Source: Spirochaetia bacterium UBA2205
GTDB taxonomy: Bacteria > Spirochaetota > UBA4802 > UB4802
Assembly: GCA_002328585.1 (NCBI GenBank)
Contig: DCUV01000055.1
Location: forward strand, 58,758 to 79,176
Length of the DNA stretch: 20,419 nt
Direction of reading: 5' to 3'
This document shows positions 14,329 to 20,419 of the stretch, in pieces (the stretch's first letter is position 1; the number at the start of each line of letters is the position of its first letter). Position numbers and translations under genes: made by a program. The notes beneath the pieces are model-generated. The model was not told where the DNA came from. It worked only from the letters and a program-made list of their open reading frames with translations, and searched no databases.

Positions 14329-15243
14329 TTACCACCTTCTTAAACGCCATAGTATCATAAAAAGAATTACCGAAATAAATGCTAAAAACATAATAATCCA
14401 GAATGCGTATGTATGTTTTTGCAAGGGAATAGATACATTCATAGAAAATGCACTTACCACAAATGTTGGAACCATTATACTGATGGTAATAAGGTTGAGT
14501 GTTTTCATAAGAATATTTAAATTATTGCTAACTATAGAAACCCGAGCATCCATGAGCCCGGCAAGGATGTTTGAATAGATCTCTGCCTGTTTAAGGCATT
14601 GACTATTCTCAATGATGATATCCTCAAGTAGTTCAAGTTCTTCCTTGTTTAATACCAGTCGTTGATAATTATTTTTTATACGTTCTATAACAGCAGCATT
14701 AGAGTTGATTGCATTGAGATAATACACAAGGCTTTTTTCAAGCGTAAACAAATTAATAAGATATTTATTTTTCATTGAGGTGTTTATCTTTTGCTCAAGA
14801 GAATCCGAAATCATATTAATTACTTTTAAATGATCAATGTAATGATTTATCATTCTTAATAGTAGCTTCAGCACTATATCGCTAATTGAATTAACTTTGA
14901 AAAAAAGTTTACTGTCAAAAAGCTGGATATCGTCCATCATCACAATAATAATGCGATTACTGTACCAGTAAATCCCAATAGATGAGACCTTAAATAAATA
15001 CTCATCTGCCGCCGAGTAGTTCTTTGGGTGCTTTAAAATTAATGCAGCATGATCTGGTTCAAATTCAAGTCGGGGAAGCTCATCGGGGTCAAGAGCTGAC
15101 TGCAGCGTATGTGAATTTATGTTGTATTCATCGATAAGGATATCCTTCTCTTCAATGGTTGGGTTGATAAAAACAAGGATTGGGCTTTTTTCATCATGTG
15201 ATGGAACAATTGTACTATCTGTTAATGTAAATGTTTTAAGCAT
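14329..15243 (-). CDS. CorA-family divalent cation transporter with variant SMN motif
   Basis: This is a 304-residue member of the CorA / MIT superfamily, which moves Mg2+ or other divalent ions as a pentamer in the inner membrane. It has a cytoplasmic alpha/beta N-terminal part (1-120), a long helical stalk (about 125-250), and two C-terminal membrane helices (about 251-270 and 279-298), ending in the basic LRRW. The family's selectivity motif at the end of the first helix is normally GMN; here it reads FSMNVSIP (Ser267-Met268-Asn269). Changes of this motif occur in distant CorA paralogues such as zinc-type ZntB (GIN), so its substrate should not be assumed to be magnesium. AAGG about ten bases before ATG is the ribosome site. 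A 12-bp palindrome, ATTGCATGCAAT (15271-15282), lies just upstream. Confidence 0.82.
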   Translation of the reverse strand: MLKTFTLTDSTIVPSHDEKSPILVFINPTIEEKDILIDEYNINSHTLQSALDPDELPRLEFEPDHAALILKHPKNYSAADEYLFKVSSIGIYWYSNRIIIVMMDDIQLFDSKLFFKVNSISDIVLKLLLRMINHYIDHLKVINMISDSLEQKINTSMKNKYLINLFTLEKSLVYYLNAINSNAAVIERIKNNYQRLVLNKEELELLEDIIIENSQCLKQAEIYSNILAGLMDARVSIVSNNLNILMKTLNLITISIMVPTFVVSAFSMNVSIPLQKHTYAFWIIMFLAFISVILFMILWRLRRW

Positions 15244-15727
15244 TATCTGGTTACCTTATATACAGCTGGAATTGCATGCAATATGTTTTACGTATATTAT
15301 TATTGTTAATAATCATAAAAGCAATAATTTTTTTGATAGTTCTGTTGAACTATTTCAATGGCTTGATAGTGATAGGCAAACAATTTAATATCATCAGGAA
15401 AAGACTTAAAGCAGAGATTGAGGCTCTGACCCCATTGTTTCTGAAATATCCTTGACAATGGTGACTTTTTTTAATGATAATGGTGTGATTTTCATAATAA
15501 CATATGAAGGATCGATTTGAAAAGCACTATAAAACACAGGCTATATGTTGTGCTGGAAGCTGATAGTTTTATATATAAGGTGTGCAGTCCTTGTGATGAT
15601 TGAGATTGTAATGCATTGATGAATAATAACAGCAAATAATAGAAGGCTATACGAAATAGCAGTTGAATGTGTGGAAAAGTATATTACAAAAAATAATTGA
15701 TATTACATTAGATTGAGGAATTCACAT
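15244..15727. other. Spacer between the CorA-like gene and the first methyltransferase gene
   Basis: I find no convincing gene in this AT-rich stretch. It contains the palindrome ATTGCATGCAAT (15271-15282) in front of the CorA-like gene. A hairpin, CCATTGTT (15432-15439) with GACAATGG (15454-15461), is followed after four bases by seven Ts (15466-15472) and would read as a + strand terminator although no + strand gene precedes it. A promoter overlaps that hairpin. A short open stretch ending at a TGA near 15455 (..KRLKAEIEALTPLFLKYP) looks protein-like but lacks a start. Confidence 0.5.
15452..15481 (+). promoter_or_regulatory. Candidate promoter for the methyltransferase gene
   Basis: TTGACA (15452-15457), an 18-bp spacer and GATAAT (15476-15481) give five of six -10 matches and a perfect -35. 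It lies about 240 bp upstream of the gene, so the leader would be long. The -35 box is inside the right arm of a hairpin with a T-run, which might instead be a terminator. Confidence 0.35.
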
Positions 15728-16504
15728 ATGGAAAATGATAAAACATTAATTCACGATTTTGATTTAAACTTAATTTGTGATTATTTTGGAAGGTTGGAAC
15801 GGCAGGGACCCGGTAGCCCTGAAGCAACCATCAAAGCGTTAAGTTTTATCGACAATTTTTCTAATGAAATAAAAATTGCGGATTTTGCCTGTGGCACAGG
15901 CGGTCAAACAATGATCCTTGCAAAAAATACACAGGGAACTATTACGGGTCTTGATATTTTTCCCGATTTTATTGAAAAATTTAATGCGAACGCTGAAAAG
16001 CTCGGTTTGCAGAATAGGGTAAAAGGCATTGTCGGTTCAATGGATAATTTACCGTTTCAAAATGAGGAATTTGATGTCATATGGTCTGAAGGGGCTATAG
16101 CCAACATAGGTTTTAAAAAAGGCTTGAATTATTGGAAAGGTTTTCTAAAAAAAGACGGCTATATTGCTGTAACATATGAATCATGGTTTACCGATGAACG
16201 TCCTGCTGAAATTGAAAAGTTCTGGGTTGATGCTGTGCCTGAAATAGATACAATAGGGCATAATATTTCAATACTGCAAAAATCCGGTTATAGTCTTGTT
16301 GCAGCATTTACATTGCCTGAAAAATGCTGGACGGATACCTATTTTATTCCGCAGATAGCAATACAAAAAGCATTTTTGGAAAAAAATGCTGGAAATAAAG
16401 CTGCAGAAGCTTTTGTTAAATATATGAAGTATGAAGCTGAGTTGTATTCAAAATACAAACAGTATTATGGATATGTTTTTTATATTGGTAAAAAAATATA
16501 CTAA
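15728..16504 (+). CDS. Class I SAM-dependent methyltransferase, full-length copy with altered motif I
   Basis: This 258-residue class I methyltransferase has an unknown small-molecule substrate. The N-terminus IHDFDLNLICDYFGRLERQG and the PGSPEATIKALSFI cap match a methyltransferase family common in Bacteroides-type bacteria. Motif I reads ADFACGTGGQ (residues 51-60) instead of the usual AD(I/V)GCGTGG, so the first glycine of the SAM loop is alanine. The second strand acid is Asp76 in GLDIFPDF, and the GSMDNLPFQNEEFDVIWSEGA block (103-123) follows. I chose ATG 15728, preceded by GAGGA at 15715-15719; the TTG at 15713 is inside that site. A truncated paralogue lies 1.6 kb downstream with toxin-antitoxin genes between them, and an attC-like repeat follows directly. 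Confidence 0.82.
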   Translation: MENDKTLIHDFDLNLICDYFGRLERQGPGSPEATIKALSFIDNFSNEIKIADFACGTGGQTMILAKNTQGTITGLDIFPDFIEKFNANAEKLGLQNRVKGIVGSMDNLPFQNEEFDVIWSEGAIANIGFKKGLNYWKGFLKKDGYIAVTYESWFTDERPAEIEKFWVDAVPEIDTIGHNISILQKSGYSLVAAFTLPEKCWTDTYFIPQIAIQKAFLEKNAGNKAAEAFVKYMKYEAELYSKYKQYYGYVFYIGKKIY

Positions 16505-16524
16505 ATAAAGTACGCTGCCACTTT

Positions 16525-16627
16525 GTATAACAAAGCTTATGCGTTTCGCTGGCTGCTTTGGTCGTTCAGTCTGCGTTACATCGCGGCAAAAAGACTACCG
16601 CGACATTGTATAAGCAAAAAGTTATAC
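16525..16627 (+). repeat. attC-like palindromic repeat, copy 1
   Basis: The outer arms TTTGTATAAC (16522-16531) and GTTATACAAA (16621-16630) are perfect reverse complements and contain GTATAAC / GTTATAC, one base away from the integron R'' (RYYYAAC) and R' (GTTRRRY) boxes. The inner arms GCTTAT (16535-16540) and ATAAGC (16610-16615) pair perfectly, separated from the outer arms by unpaired spacers of 3 and 5 bases, and a central stem AGTCT/AGACT (16568-16572 / 16592-16596) completes a long cruciform. This is attC architecture. Bases 16564-16619 match copy 2 with only two differences. It sits directly after the methyltransferase stop and before the relBE promoter. Confidence 0.6.
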
Positions 16628-16651
16628 AAAAGCCCGGGTTTGAATAAAAAG

Positions 16652-16680
16652 TTGACATTTTGAATATTATTGAATATATT
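16652..16680 (+). promoter_or_regulatory. relBE-type promoter with direct-repeat operator
   Basis: TTGACA (16652-16657), a 17-bp spacer and TATATT (16675-16680) form a strong promoter just inside the unit after repeat copy 1. TTGAATAT occurs twice, at 16660-16667 and 16670-16677, exactly ten bases apart (one helical turn), a spacing suited to side-by-side binding of ribbon-helix-helix antitoxin dimers. Confidence 0.6.
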
Positions 16681-16703
16681 GTAATTATTAAAGAGGTAAT
16701 ACA

Positions 16704-16943
16704 ATGAAAACAATAACAATCCGAGTTGATGACGATGTTTATAATGTTTTAAAAAAAGCTGCTGATGGTGAACGTCGTACCATCTCTAATTTTATAGAGA
16801 ATGCTTCTCTGTCATATCTAACAAATGAGATTTATGTTTCAGATTATGAGATGGCTGATATAATGAAAGATGCTAAACTAGTTTCAGGAATTAAGAAAGG
16901 ATTGGATGATGTAAAAAAAGGGAAGTACAAAATTGTTGAATAA
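16704..16943 (+). CDS. Ribbon-helix-helix antitoxin (RelB/ParD-like)
   Basis: This is a 79-residue antitoxin. MKTITIRVDDDVYNVLKKAA is a ribbon-helix-helix DNA-binding strand and helix, and RRTISNFIENASLSYL is the second helix. The C-terminal DYEMADIMKDAKLVSGIKKGLDDVKKGKYKIVE is the flexible toxin-covering tail often found in partners of RelE/ParE toxins. ATG has AGAGG at 16692-16696. Its end overlaps the toxin start by 11 bases. It would neutralise the RelE-type toxin and repress the promoter upstream. The pair has its own promoter and lies between two attC-like repeats, like a gene cassette. Confidence 0.78.
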   Translation: MKTITIRVDDDVYNVLKKAADGERRTISNFIENASLSYLTNEIYVSDYEMADIMKDAKLVSGIKKGLDDVKKGKYKIVE

Positions 16944-17208
16944 ATTCAGAATTGCAGAAACTGATACTTTTTCATCAAAACTGGCTGATTCTAAGTATAG
17001 CAAAATTTATAAAAAAATTTTAGATTATGTTTATCCGCAATTGCGAGAAAATCCATTCTTTGGAACAAACATTAAAAAACTTAAAGGTGAATTTGAAGGC
17101 ATTTATCGATATAGAGTAGGGAAGTATAGAATATTCTATAAGATTGAAAATGATAAAATTTTAGTCATTATGCTTGATATTGATGATAGAAAAGATGCTT
17201 ATAAATAA
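16933..17208 (+). CDS. RelE/ParE-family toxin
   Basis: This is a 91-residue toxin of the RelE/ParE superfamily; RelE types cut mRNA in the ribosome and ParE types poison gyrase. The family's core is clear: NPFFGTNIKKLKGEFEGIYRYRVGKYRIFYKI (residues 40-71), with the basic GIYRYRVGKYRI strand, and the final strand VIMLDIDDRKDAYK. The reading frame starts with TTG-TTG at 16933/16936 inside the end of the antitoxin gene; AGGGAAG about eight bases upstream is the likely ribosome site, and no ATG is available early in the frame. The overlap means translational coupling. RelE against ParE activity cannot be settled from the sequence. Confidence 0.8.
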   Translation: MLNKFRIAETDTFSSKLADSKYSKIYKKILDYVYPQLRENPFFGTNIKKLKGEFEGIYRYRVGKYRIFYKIENDKILVIMLDIDDRKDAYK

Positions 17209-17221
17209 TACTCGTGCCTTC

Positions 17222-17324
17222 GTATAACAAAGATTAATTGCTTTATTGGCTGTTAGCTTGTTCAGTCTACGTTACATCGCGGCAAAAAGACTACCACGAC
17301 ATTGTATAAGCAAAACATTATATG
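17222..17324 (+). repeat. attC-like palindromic repeat, copy 2
   Basis: This copy follows the toxin gene at the same distance that copy 1 follows the methyltransferase gene. GTATAAC (17222-17228) is unchanged, but the right outer box has drifted to ATTATAT (17317-17323), still pairing with one wobble and one mismatch. The inner arm has moved to TTGCTT(T)AT (17238-17246), which pairs with ATAAGCAA (17306-17313) apart from one bulged T. So the left half has changed greatly while pairing remains, and the right half is almost identical to copy 1. If it is an attC site, the altered right box may have made it inactive. Confidence 0.55.
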
Positions 17325-17353
17325 CCATTTTGCTGCTATAATATAAAAAAATA

Positions 17354-17400
17354 TTGACTTTCTATATTAGTGATATTATTATGTCATTATTATGACATAA
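17354..17400 (+). promoter_or_regulatory. phd-vapC promoter with a 22-bp operator palindrome
   Basis: TTGACT (17354-17359), a 17-bp spacer and TATTAT (17377-17382) form the promoter. TTATGTCAT-tatt-ATGACATAA at 17379-17400 is a palindrome with perfect 9-bp arms that overlaps the -10 box and the transcription start, the place expected for Phd autorepression. The ribosome site AAGGA follows at 17399-17403. Confidence 0.65.
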
Positions 17401-17411
17401 GGATAGTAACT

Positions 17412-17636
17412 ATGAATTATATAAAATTTACTGACTTCCGCAATCGTTCAAAAGAATATTTTGATAAAGTTGAACATGGCAGCTCATTTATTATTATACG
17501 CAAAGGGAAACCAATAGCAAAAATTGTTCCTTTTAATGAATCCTTTTCTGGCTGGAAAAGAGAAACCATAAAAGTAAAACTCAAAAACTCAAAGAGCACT
17601 CTTGATTATATAATGCAGGAAAGAAATGAAAAATGA
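17412..17636 (+). CDS. Phd/YefM-family antitoxin
   Basis: This is a 74-residue antitoxin of the Phd/YefM fold. The N-terminal MNYIKFTDFRNRSKEYFDKV plus HGSSFIIIRKGKPIAKIVPF is the DNA-binding and dimerisation domain in its usual form (short helix, then a beta pair with the RxGKPxAxIVP turn). The C-terminal KNSKSTLDYIMQERNEK is the toxin-binding tail. I chose ATG 17412, with AAGGA eight bases upstream; the open frame back to 17370 lies within the promoter and operator and cannot be translated. The stop overlaps the toxin ATG (ATGA). Phd antitoxins pair with several toxins; here the partner is a PIN-domain RNase. Confidence 0.8.
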   Translation: MNYIKFTDFRNRSKEYFDKVEHGSSFIIIRKGKPIAKIVPFNESFSGWKRETIKVKLKNSKSTLDYIMQERNEK

Positions 17637-18070
17637 AATTATTTTTTGATACTTCAGCTCTTATAAAGAAATATATTATCGAAGATGGATCTAAAAAAGT
17701 TGATGAACTCATGAACAAGGCTGAGAGTATTATTGTTTCTGTAATTACAGAAATTGAAGTCTATTCTACTTTTAAACGTCTCTTAATTGAAAAAGCAATC
17801 AACGAAATTGATTATAAAACATTATTAAATGAATTTGAGATTGACTATCCATATTATTCCCATGTCATCTTAGATAACTTAATTACCTCAAATGCAAAAT
17901 TACTTATTGATAAGTATCAGCTTAAGACTCTTGATTCTATTCAACTTGGTACCGCATTATTGTTGAAAGATGAAATTGATTATTTTGTTGTTTGTGATTT
18001 AAAACTAGTTAAAGCAGGCAAAACGGAAGGATTGAAAATTATTAATCCTGTTACATGGAGGGCAAAATAG
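17633..18070 (+). CDS. PIN-domain toxin (VapC-type) with 3' end at a DNA junction
   Basis: This is a 145-residue PIN-domain RNase, the toxin of the Phd-VapC pair. The acidic site is present: Asp6 in FFDTSALIKKY, Glu42 (with Glu40) in ITEIEVYS, Asp101 in TLDSIQLGTA, and Asp122 in VVCDLKLVKAG. The C-terminal GLKIINPVT is a normal ending for this family. The last four residues (WRAK) and the TAG stop lie in the segment joining it to the truncated methyltransferase, and the stop letters are part of that gene's Ile-Ala codons. So the toxin appears intact, but its own 3' flank, including any attC-like repeat, has been lost. It is a cousin, not a copy, of the VapC at 9186. Confidence 0.85.
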   Translation: MKLFFDTSALIKKYIIEDGSKKVDELMNKAESIIVSVITEIEVYSTFKRLLIEKAINEIDYKTLLNEFEIDYPYYSHVILDNLITSNAKLLIDKYQLKTLDSIQLGTALLLKDEIDYFVVCDLKLVKAGKTEGLKIINPVTWRAK

Positions 18071-18693
18071 CTGATATTGGCTGTGGGACGGGTGGACAAG
18101 CTATGGTGCTGGCACAAAATACACAGGGAACCATTACGGGTCTTGATATTTTCCCTGGTTTTATTGAAAAATTTAATGCAAATGCAAAAAAACTTGGTTT
18201 GCAAAATAGGGTAAAAGGCATTGTCGGTTCAATGGATAATTTACCGTTTCAGAATGAGGAATTTGATTTGATATGGTCGGAGGGAGCAATATATAATATT
18301 GGTTTTGATAGAGGGATTAACGAATGGCGGAGATTTCTTAAAAAAGGAGGATGTATTGCTGTTTCTGAAGCATCATGGTTGACAGAAAAGCGACCTGCTG
18401 AGATTGAGAAATTTTGGATGGATGCTTATCCAGGAATAGATACAATTCCCAATAAGGTAAGCCAGATGCAAAAGGCTGGATATATTCCCATTGCATCATT
18501 TATACTGCCGGAGAATTGCTGGATAGATTATTTTTATATTCCACAGATTTCCAGACAAAAAGAATTTTTACAAAGATACCATGGTAGTAAGGCAGTGGAA
18601 GATTTAATAGCAAATGAGCAGAATGAAGCTCAATTATATTATAAATATAAAGAATATTATGGCTACGTATTTTACATAGGCAAAAAGATATGA
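18055..18693 (+). pseudogene. Class I methyltransferase, second copy lacking its N-terminus
   Basis: This 212-residue reading frame is a paralogue of the methyltransferase at 15728. Homology begins at the Lys-Ile-Ala-Asp of motif I (base 18064, matching 15872), so the 45 or so residues before it, the cap that helps close the substrate site, are missing. Motif I itself is canonical here (ADIGCGTGGQ), unlike in the full copy, and the rest, to the end YGYVFYIGKKI, is intact and open. The only early ATG (18055) lies inside the vapC end, in another frame, and has no proper ribosome site, so expression would depend on coupling to vapC. Most probably it is a truncated remnant. A surviving function as a vapC-coupled short protein is possible but unlikely. 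Confidence 0.7.
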
Positions 18694-18765
18694 ATTCCCC
18701 AAAAATAAATACTTAGCCGGACAGCAACTATACGCTGTTAAAACCATACTTATCCCTAACATTAG

Positions 18766-18846
18766 ATGCAATTGCGTTTCAAAAACCTGATAAACTATTT
18801 AAATAATTTCACTGATGATTTTATGAAAGAAGTGCGTGATCAGGGT
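18766..18846 (+). pseudogene. Remnant of a VapB/MazE-type antitoxin C-terminal tail
   Basis: The frame from ATG 18766 reads MQLRFKNLINYLNNFTDDFM, then KEVRDQG. The FTDDFM segment followed by a charged run resembles the F-S/T-DDFM-x-E/R tail of AbrB-fold VapB antitoxins (typically after a Trp-Lys-x-Leu helix). The DNA-binding domain is missing: a TAG directly precedes the ATG. The frame then runs into the 3' end of the PAP2 gene on the other strand. This fits the debris of another toxin-antitoxin module at the edge of the island. Confidence 0.4.
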
Positions 18847-19853
18847 AATCTCAACTGTTCCATGTTAAATAGTTTTCCCAGCTTCATTTCAAGCCAGATC
18901 ATACAGGGTTGAATTTTCTTTATTGTGGGAGGTATAACCAGATACAGGAAAATCCCTGTTGCAATACCGGCAACAACATCAACAAAGTAATGTGCATAAA
19001 TGAATACAGTGGAAAGGTACAACATTATAGTAAGCGGCAGATATACCCATGCAAGCTTGCGATTATACATGAAATTTAAGACTATTGAAATAAAGGATAT
19101 TGCTACATGTGATGAAGGGAATGCTGCACCACCTATATTCATGTTATTAAATATACATTTCATGAAATCGGTAATAAAGTATCCATGAAACCTGTTATAC
19201 CATACATGGTACAGTTCGGGAAAAAAATACTTTGGCCCTTTCACGGGGAAAAATACATACAATATGTACATAACATAAAAAGCACATGTGATAATGGTAA
19301 GGCTGCGTATTGCTTCCTTGTATTTTCCTTTAAAAAACAATAGCCACCAGCCTGTTGTTATCAGCAAATAATAAAAAAAATAGCTAAAAAAGAAGATTTC
19401 GGTTATCAACCTGTTATCGGGAACCTTTTTATGGAATATTGTTGAAGGCTGGTAACCAAATAGTGCAAAATCCATGTTTGCAAAAATAGCATCAAATGAC
19501 AGGCCGTTATACATTAACTGGGAAAGAATAATACATTCCCTGAAAAAGAGGGCATATAAAAGTTGAACATAGAAAATTCTGAAAAACATGATAAACCTGT
19601 TCTGTTGTGCATTGAAAAGACGGCATAAAACGATGATGCCCATGGGAATCAGCAGGAAATATATCCCATATACTATCTCCCTGTCAATGGGAACGTCCAT
19701 AACATATAGAAACATCTTTCCTGCATTCCAGAATGAAAATGCAGAAAAAAGTATACATACACATATTGTTACAATATCCGTTGCTAAAAGATACCTGTGC
19801 TGGTATTCACCATGTGTAAGATGCGATTTGGGTTCTATTTGCTGGAGTCTCAT
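18840..19853 (-). CDS. PAP2-family membrane phosphatase/transferase (inositolphosphotransferase-like)
   Basis: This is a 337-residue polytopic membrane protein with about seven hydrophobic segments. The PAP2 active site is visible: GGAAFPSSHVAIS (residues 241-253) with the nucleophile-assisting His249, and YAHYFVDVVAG (286-296) with His288 and Asp292. The first PAP2 motif is the weakly conserved FFPVKGPKYFFP (201-212), as in AUR1/sphingolipid-synthase-like members that transfer phosphoalcohol head groups on lipids, rather than the KxxxxxxRP of plain phosphatases. A role in lipid head-group or undecaprenyl phosphate metabolism is therefore likely, but the substrate is open. GGAAGG about ten bases before ATG is the ribosome site. 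It is encoded opposite to the island and ends at the VapB remnant. Confidence 0.8.
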   Translation of the reverse strand: MRLQQIEPKSHLTHGEYQHRYLLATDIVTICVCILFSAFSFWNAGKMFLYVMDVPIDREIVYGIYFLLIPMGIIVLCRLFNAQQNRFIMFFRIFYVQLLYALFFRECIILSQLMYNGLSFDAIFANMDFALFGYQPSTIFHKKVPDNRLITEIFFFSYFFYYLLITTGWWLLFFKGKYKEAIRSLTIITCAFYVMYILYVFFPVKGPKYFFPELYHVWYNRFHGYFITDFMKCIFNNMNIGGAAFPSSHVAISFISIVLNFMYNRKLAWVYLPLTIMLYLSTVFIYAHYFVDVVAGIATGIFLYLVIPPTIKKIQPCMIWLEMKLGKLFNMEQLRLP

Positions 19854-20419
19854 AATAATTATTCACCTTCCTTTGTATGTTCTGCGCAAAGGTAGCCTGA
19901 AATCTCCCCATCTTCAAGTTTCTGGTAAAACTGATACCTCTACTGGCATACAGCATGTCAAATGTAACATCATGAACTGCATCACTCAAAAAAAACTGTA
20001 ACTTACACCGGCAATATGTTTGATGAGAACGTAATCTATATTAGCCTGTTATGTCATCCCTGTGGGTCAGATGACTCAGGCACTATCTCTGACCTGTACT
20101 AACATTTCAAGCGAAAAACGAAATGGGGCAAATAAAGATATATAAAATGATATTGAAAATGAAATTGTTTCAATTGTTTTTTTGGTTTCTAGTCACTATC
20201 GCAGGTAAGATATTAGTTCAAAATTGTTTAATCATAGTATAAATTTTTATAAAGATACCCATAAAAAAAATATTGAGACGCATACATGTAAAATAATACA
20301 AACGGCTCTTAAAATTGTCATGGGCCATTGGACCTATAAATAAGAAATGATTTTGCTATACTATAAAGAATATGAAAAATAAATTGTAATGTAATATCAC
20401 TGCTGTCCCATAGATTTTT
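19854..20419. other. Gene-free AT-rich end of the window
   Basis: I see no supportable gene here. A minus-strand TTGACA (19961-19956) may belong to the promoter of the PAP2 gene, but its -10 box is weak. Around 20052-20096 two interleaved inverted pairs (GTCATC/GATGAC and GGTCAG/CTGACC) may be a degraded REP-like element. AATTG-ttt-CAATT followed by seven Ts near 20164-20183 could be a weak terminator on the + strand. The remainder is low-complexity AT-rich sequence. Confidence 0.4.

Noticed and set aside
15119..15388. 89-codon + strand frame across the CorA-like gene start
   Set aside because: Over a third of it is the antisense of the transporter gene, and the remainder is spacer without a ribosome site.
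18755..18775. A TTAGATGCA string resembling the integron attI/attC GTTAGATGC core
   Set aside because: It lacks the GTT needed for recombination, has no paired left-hand box nearby, and overlaps the VapB-like remnant; most likely chance.
19807..19989. 60-codon minus-strand frame overlapping the PAP2 start
   Set aside because: It begins with TTG, overlaps the PAP2 start in another frame and has no ribosome site; the PAP2 gene has its own good site.

Overview
The window is an AT-rich stretch of bacterial chromosome, about 20 kb, with genes on both strands and no rRNA, tRNA, CRISPR array or transposase that I can see. The proteins suggest a Gram-negative-type, probably anaerobic bacterium. The Gld-like ABC export operon and the acyl-CoA enzymes would fit a spirochaete or a bacterium of the Bacteroidota sphere, and the two methyltransferases resemble a Bacteroides-type family. 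Nothing here fixes the phylum, so this is inference.

Layout. (1) 1-4312, + strand: a tight operon of an ABC ATPase (5' end outside the window), a GldF-like ABC-2 permease, a GldG-like membrane-anchored periplasmic protein and a DUF4340 protein. The last 21 codons of the DUF4340 gene plus a 3' hairpin are repeated twice more directly downstream (4246-4572). (2) 4573-5304: AT-rich spacer with a possible gene remnant, a REP-like inverted repeat and a promoter. (3) 5305-8590: a CoA-transferase (+) and a PrpE-type acyl-CoA synthetase (-), convergent on one hairpin terminator; together they can attach and exchange CoA on short-chain acids. (4) 8900-9572: a VapBC toxin-antitoxin module with a consensus promoter and an overlapping palindrome. 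(5) 9578-15243, - strand: a rubrerythrin-like diiron protein, PepA leucyl aminopeptidase, RNase R, a small coiled-coil protein and a CorA-like transporter with SMN in place of GMN. (6) 15452-18693, + strand: an accessory island with a methyltransferase, a RelBE-type pair, a Phd-VapC pair and a second methyltransferase lacking its N-terminus. An imperfect palindromic repeat of about 100 bp follows the first methyltransferase and recurs after relBE. (7) 18766-20419: a VapB-tail remnant, a PAP2-family membrane phosphatase/transferase (-), and gene-free AT-rich DNA.

The most unusual part is region 6. The two ~100-bp repeats have the outer and inner paired arms expected of integron attC sites (GTATAAC...GTTATAC outside, GCTTAT...ATAAGC inside), and the intervening units look like gene cassettes carrying self-promoted toxin-antitoxin genes. 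The third unit has lost its repeat and runs straight into the truncated methyltransferase, which supplies the vapC stop codon. The two methyltransferases share a sharply bounded block of high DNA identity, suggesting gene conversion. No integrase is in view, so the integron reading is a hypothesis.
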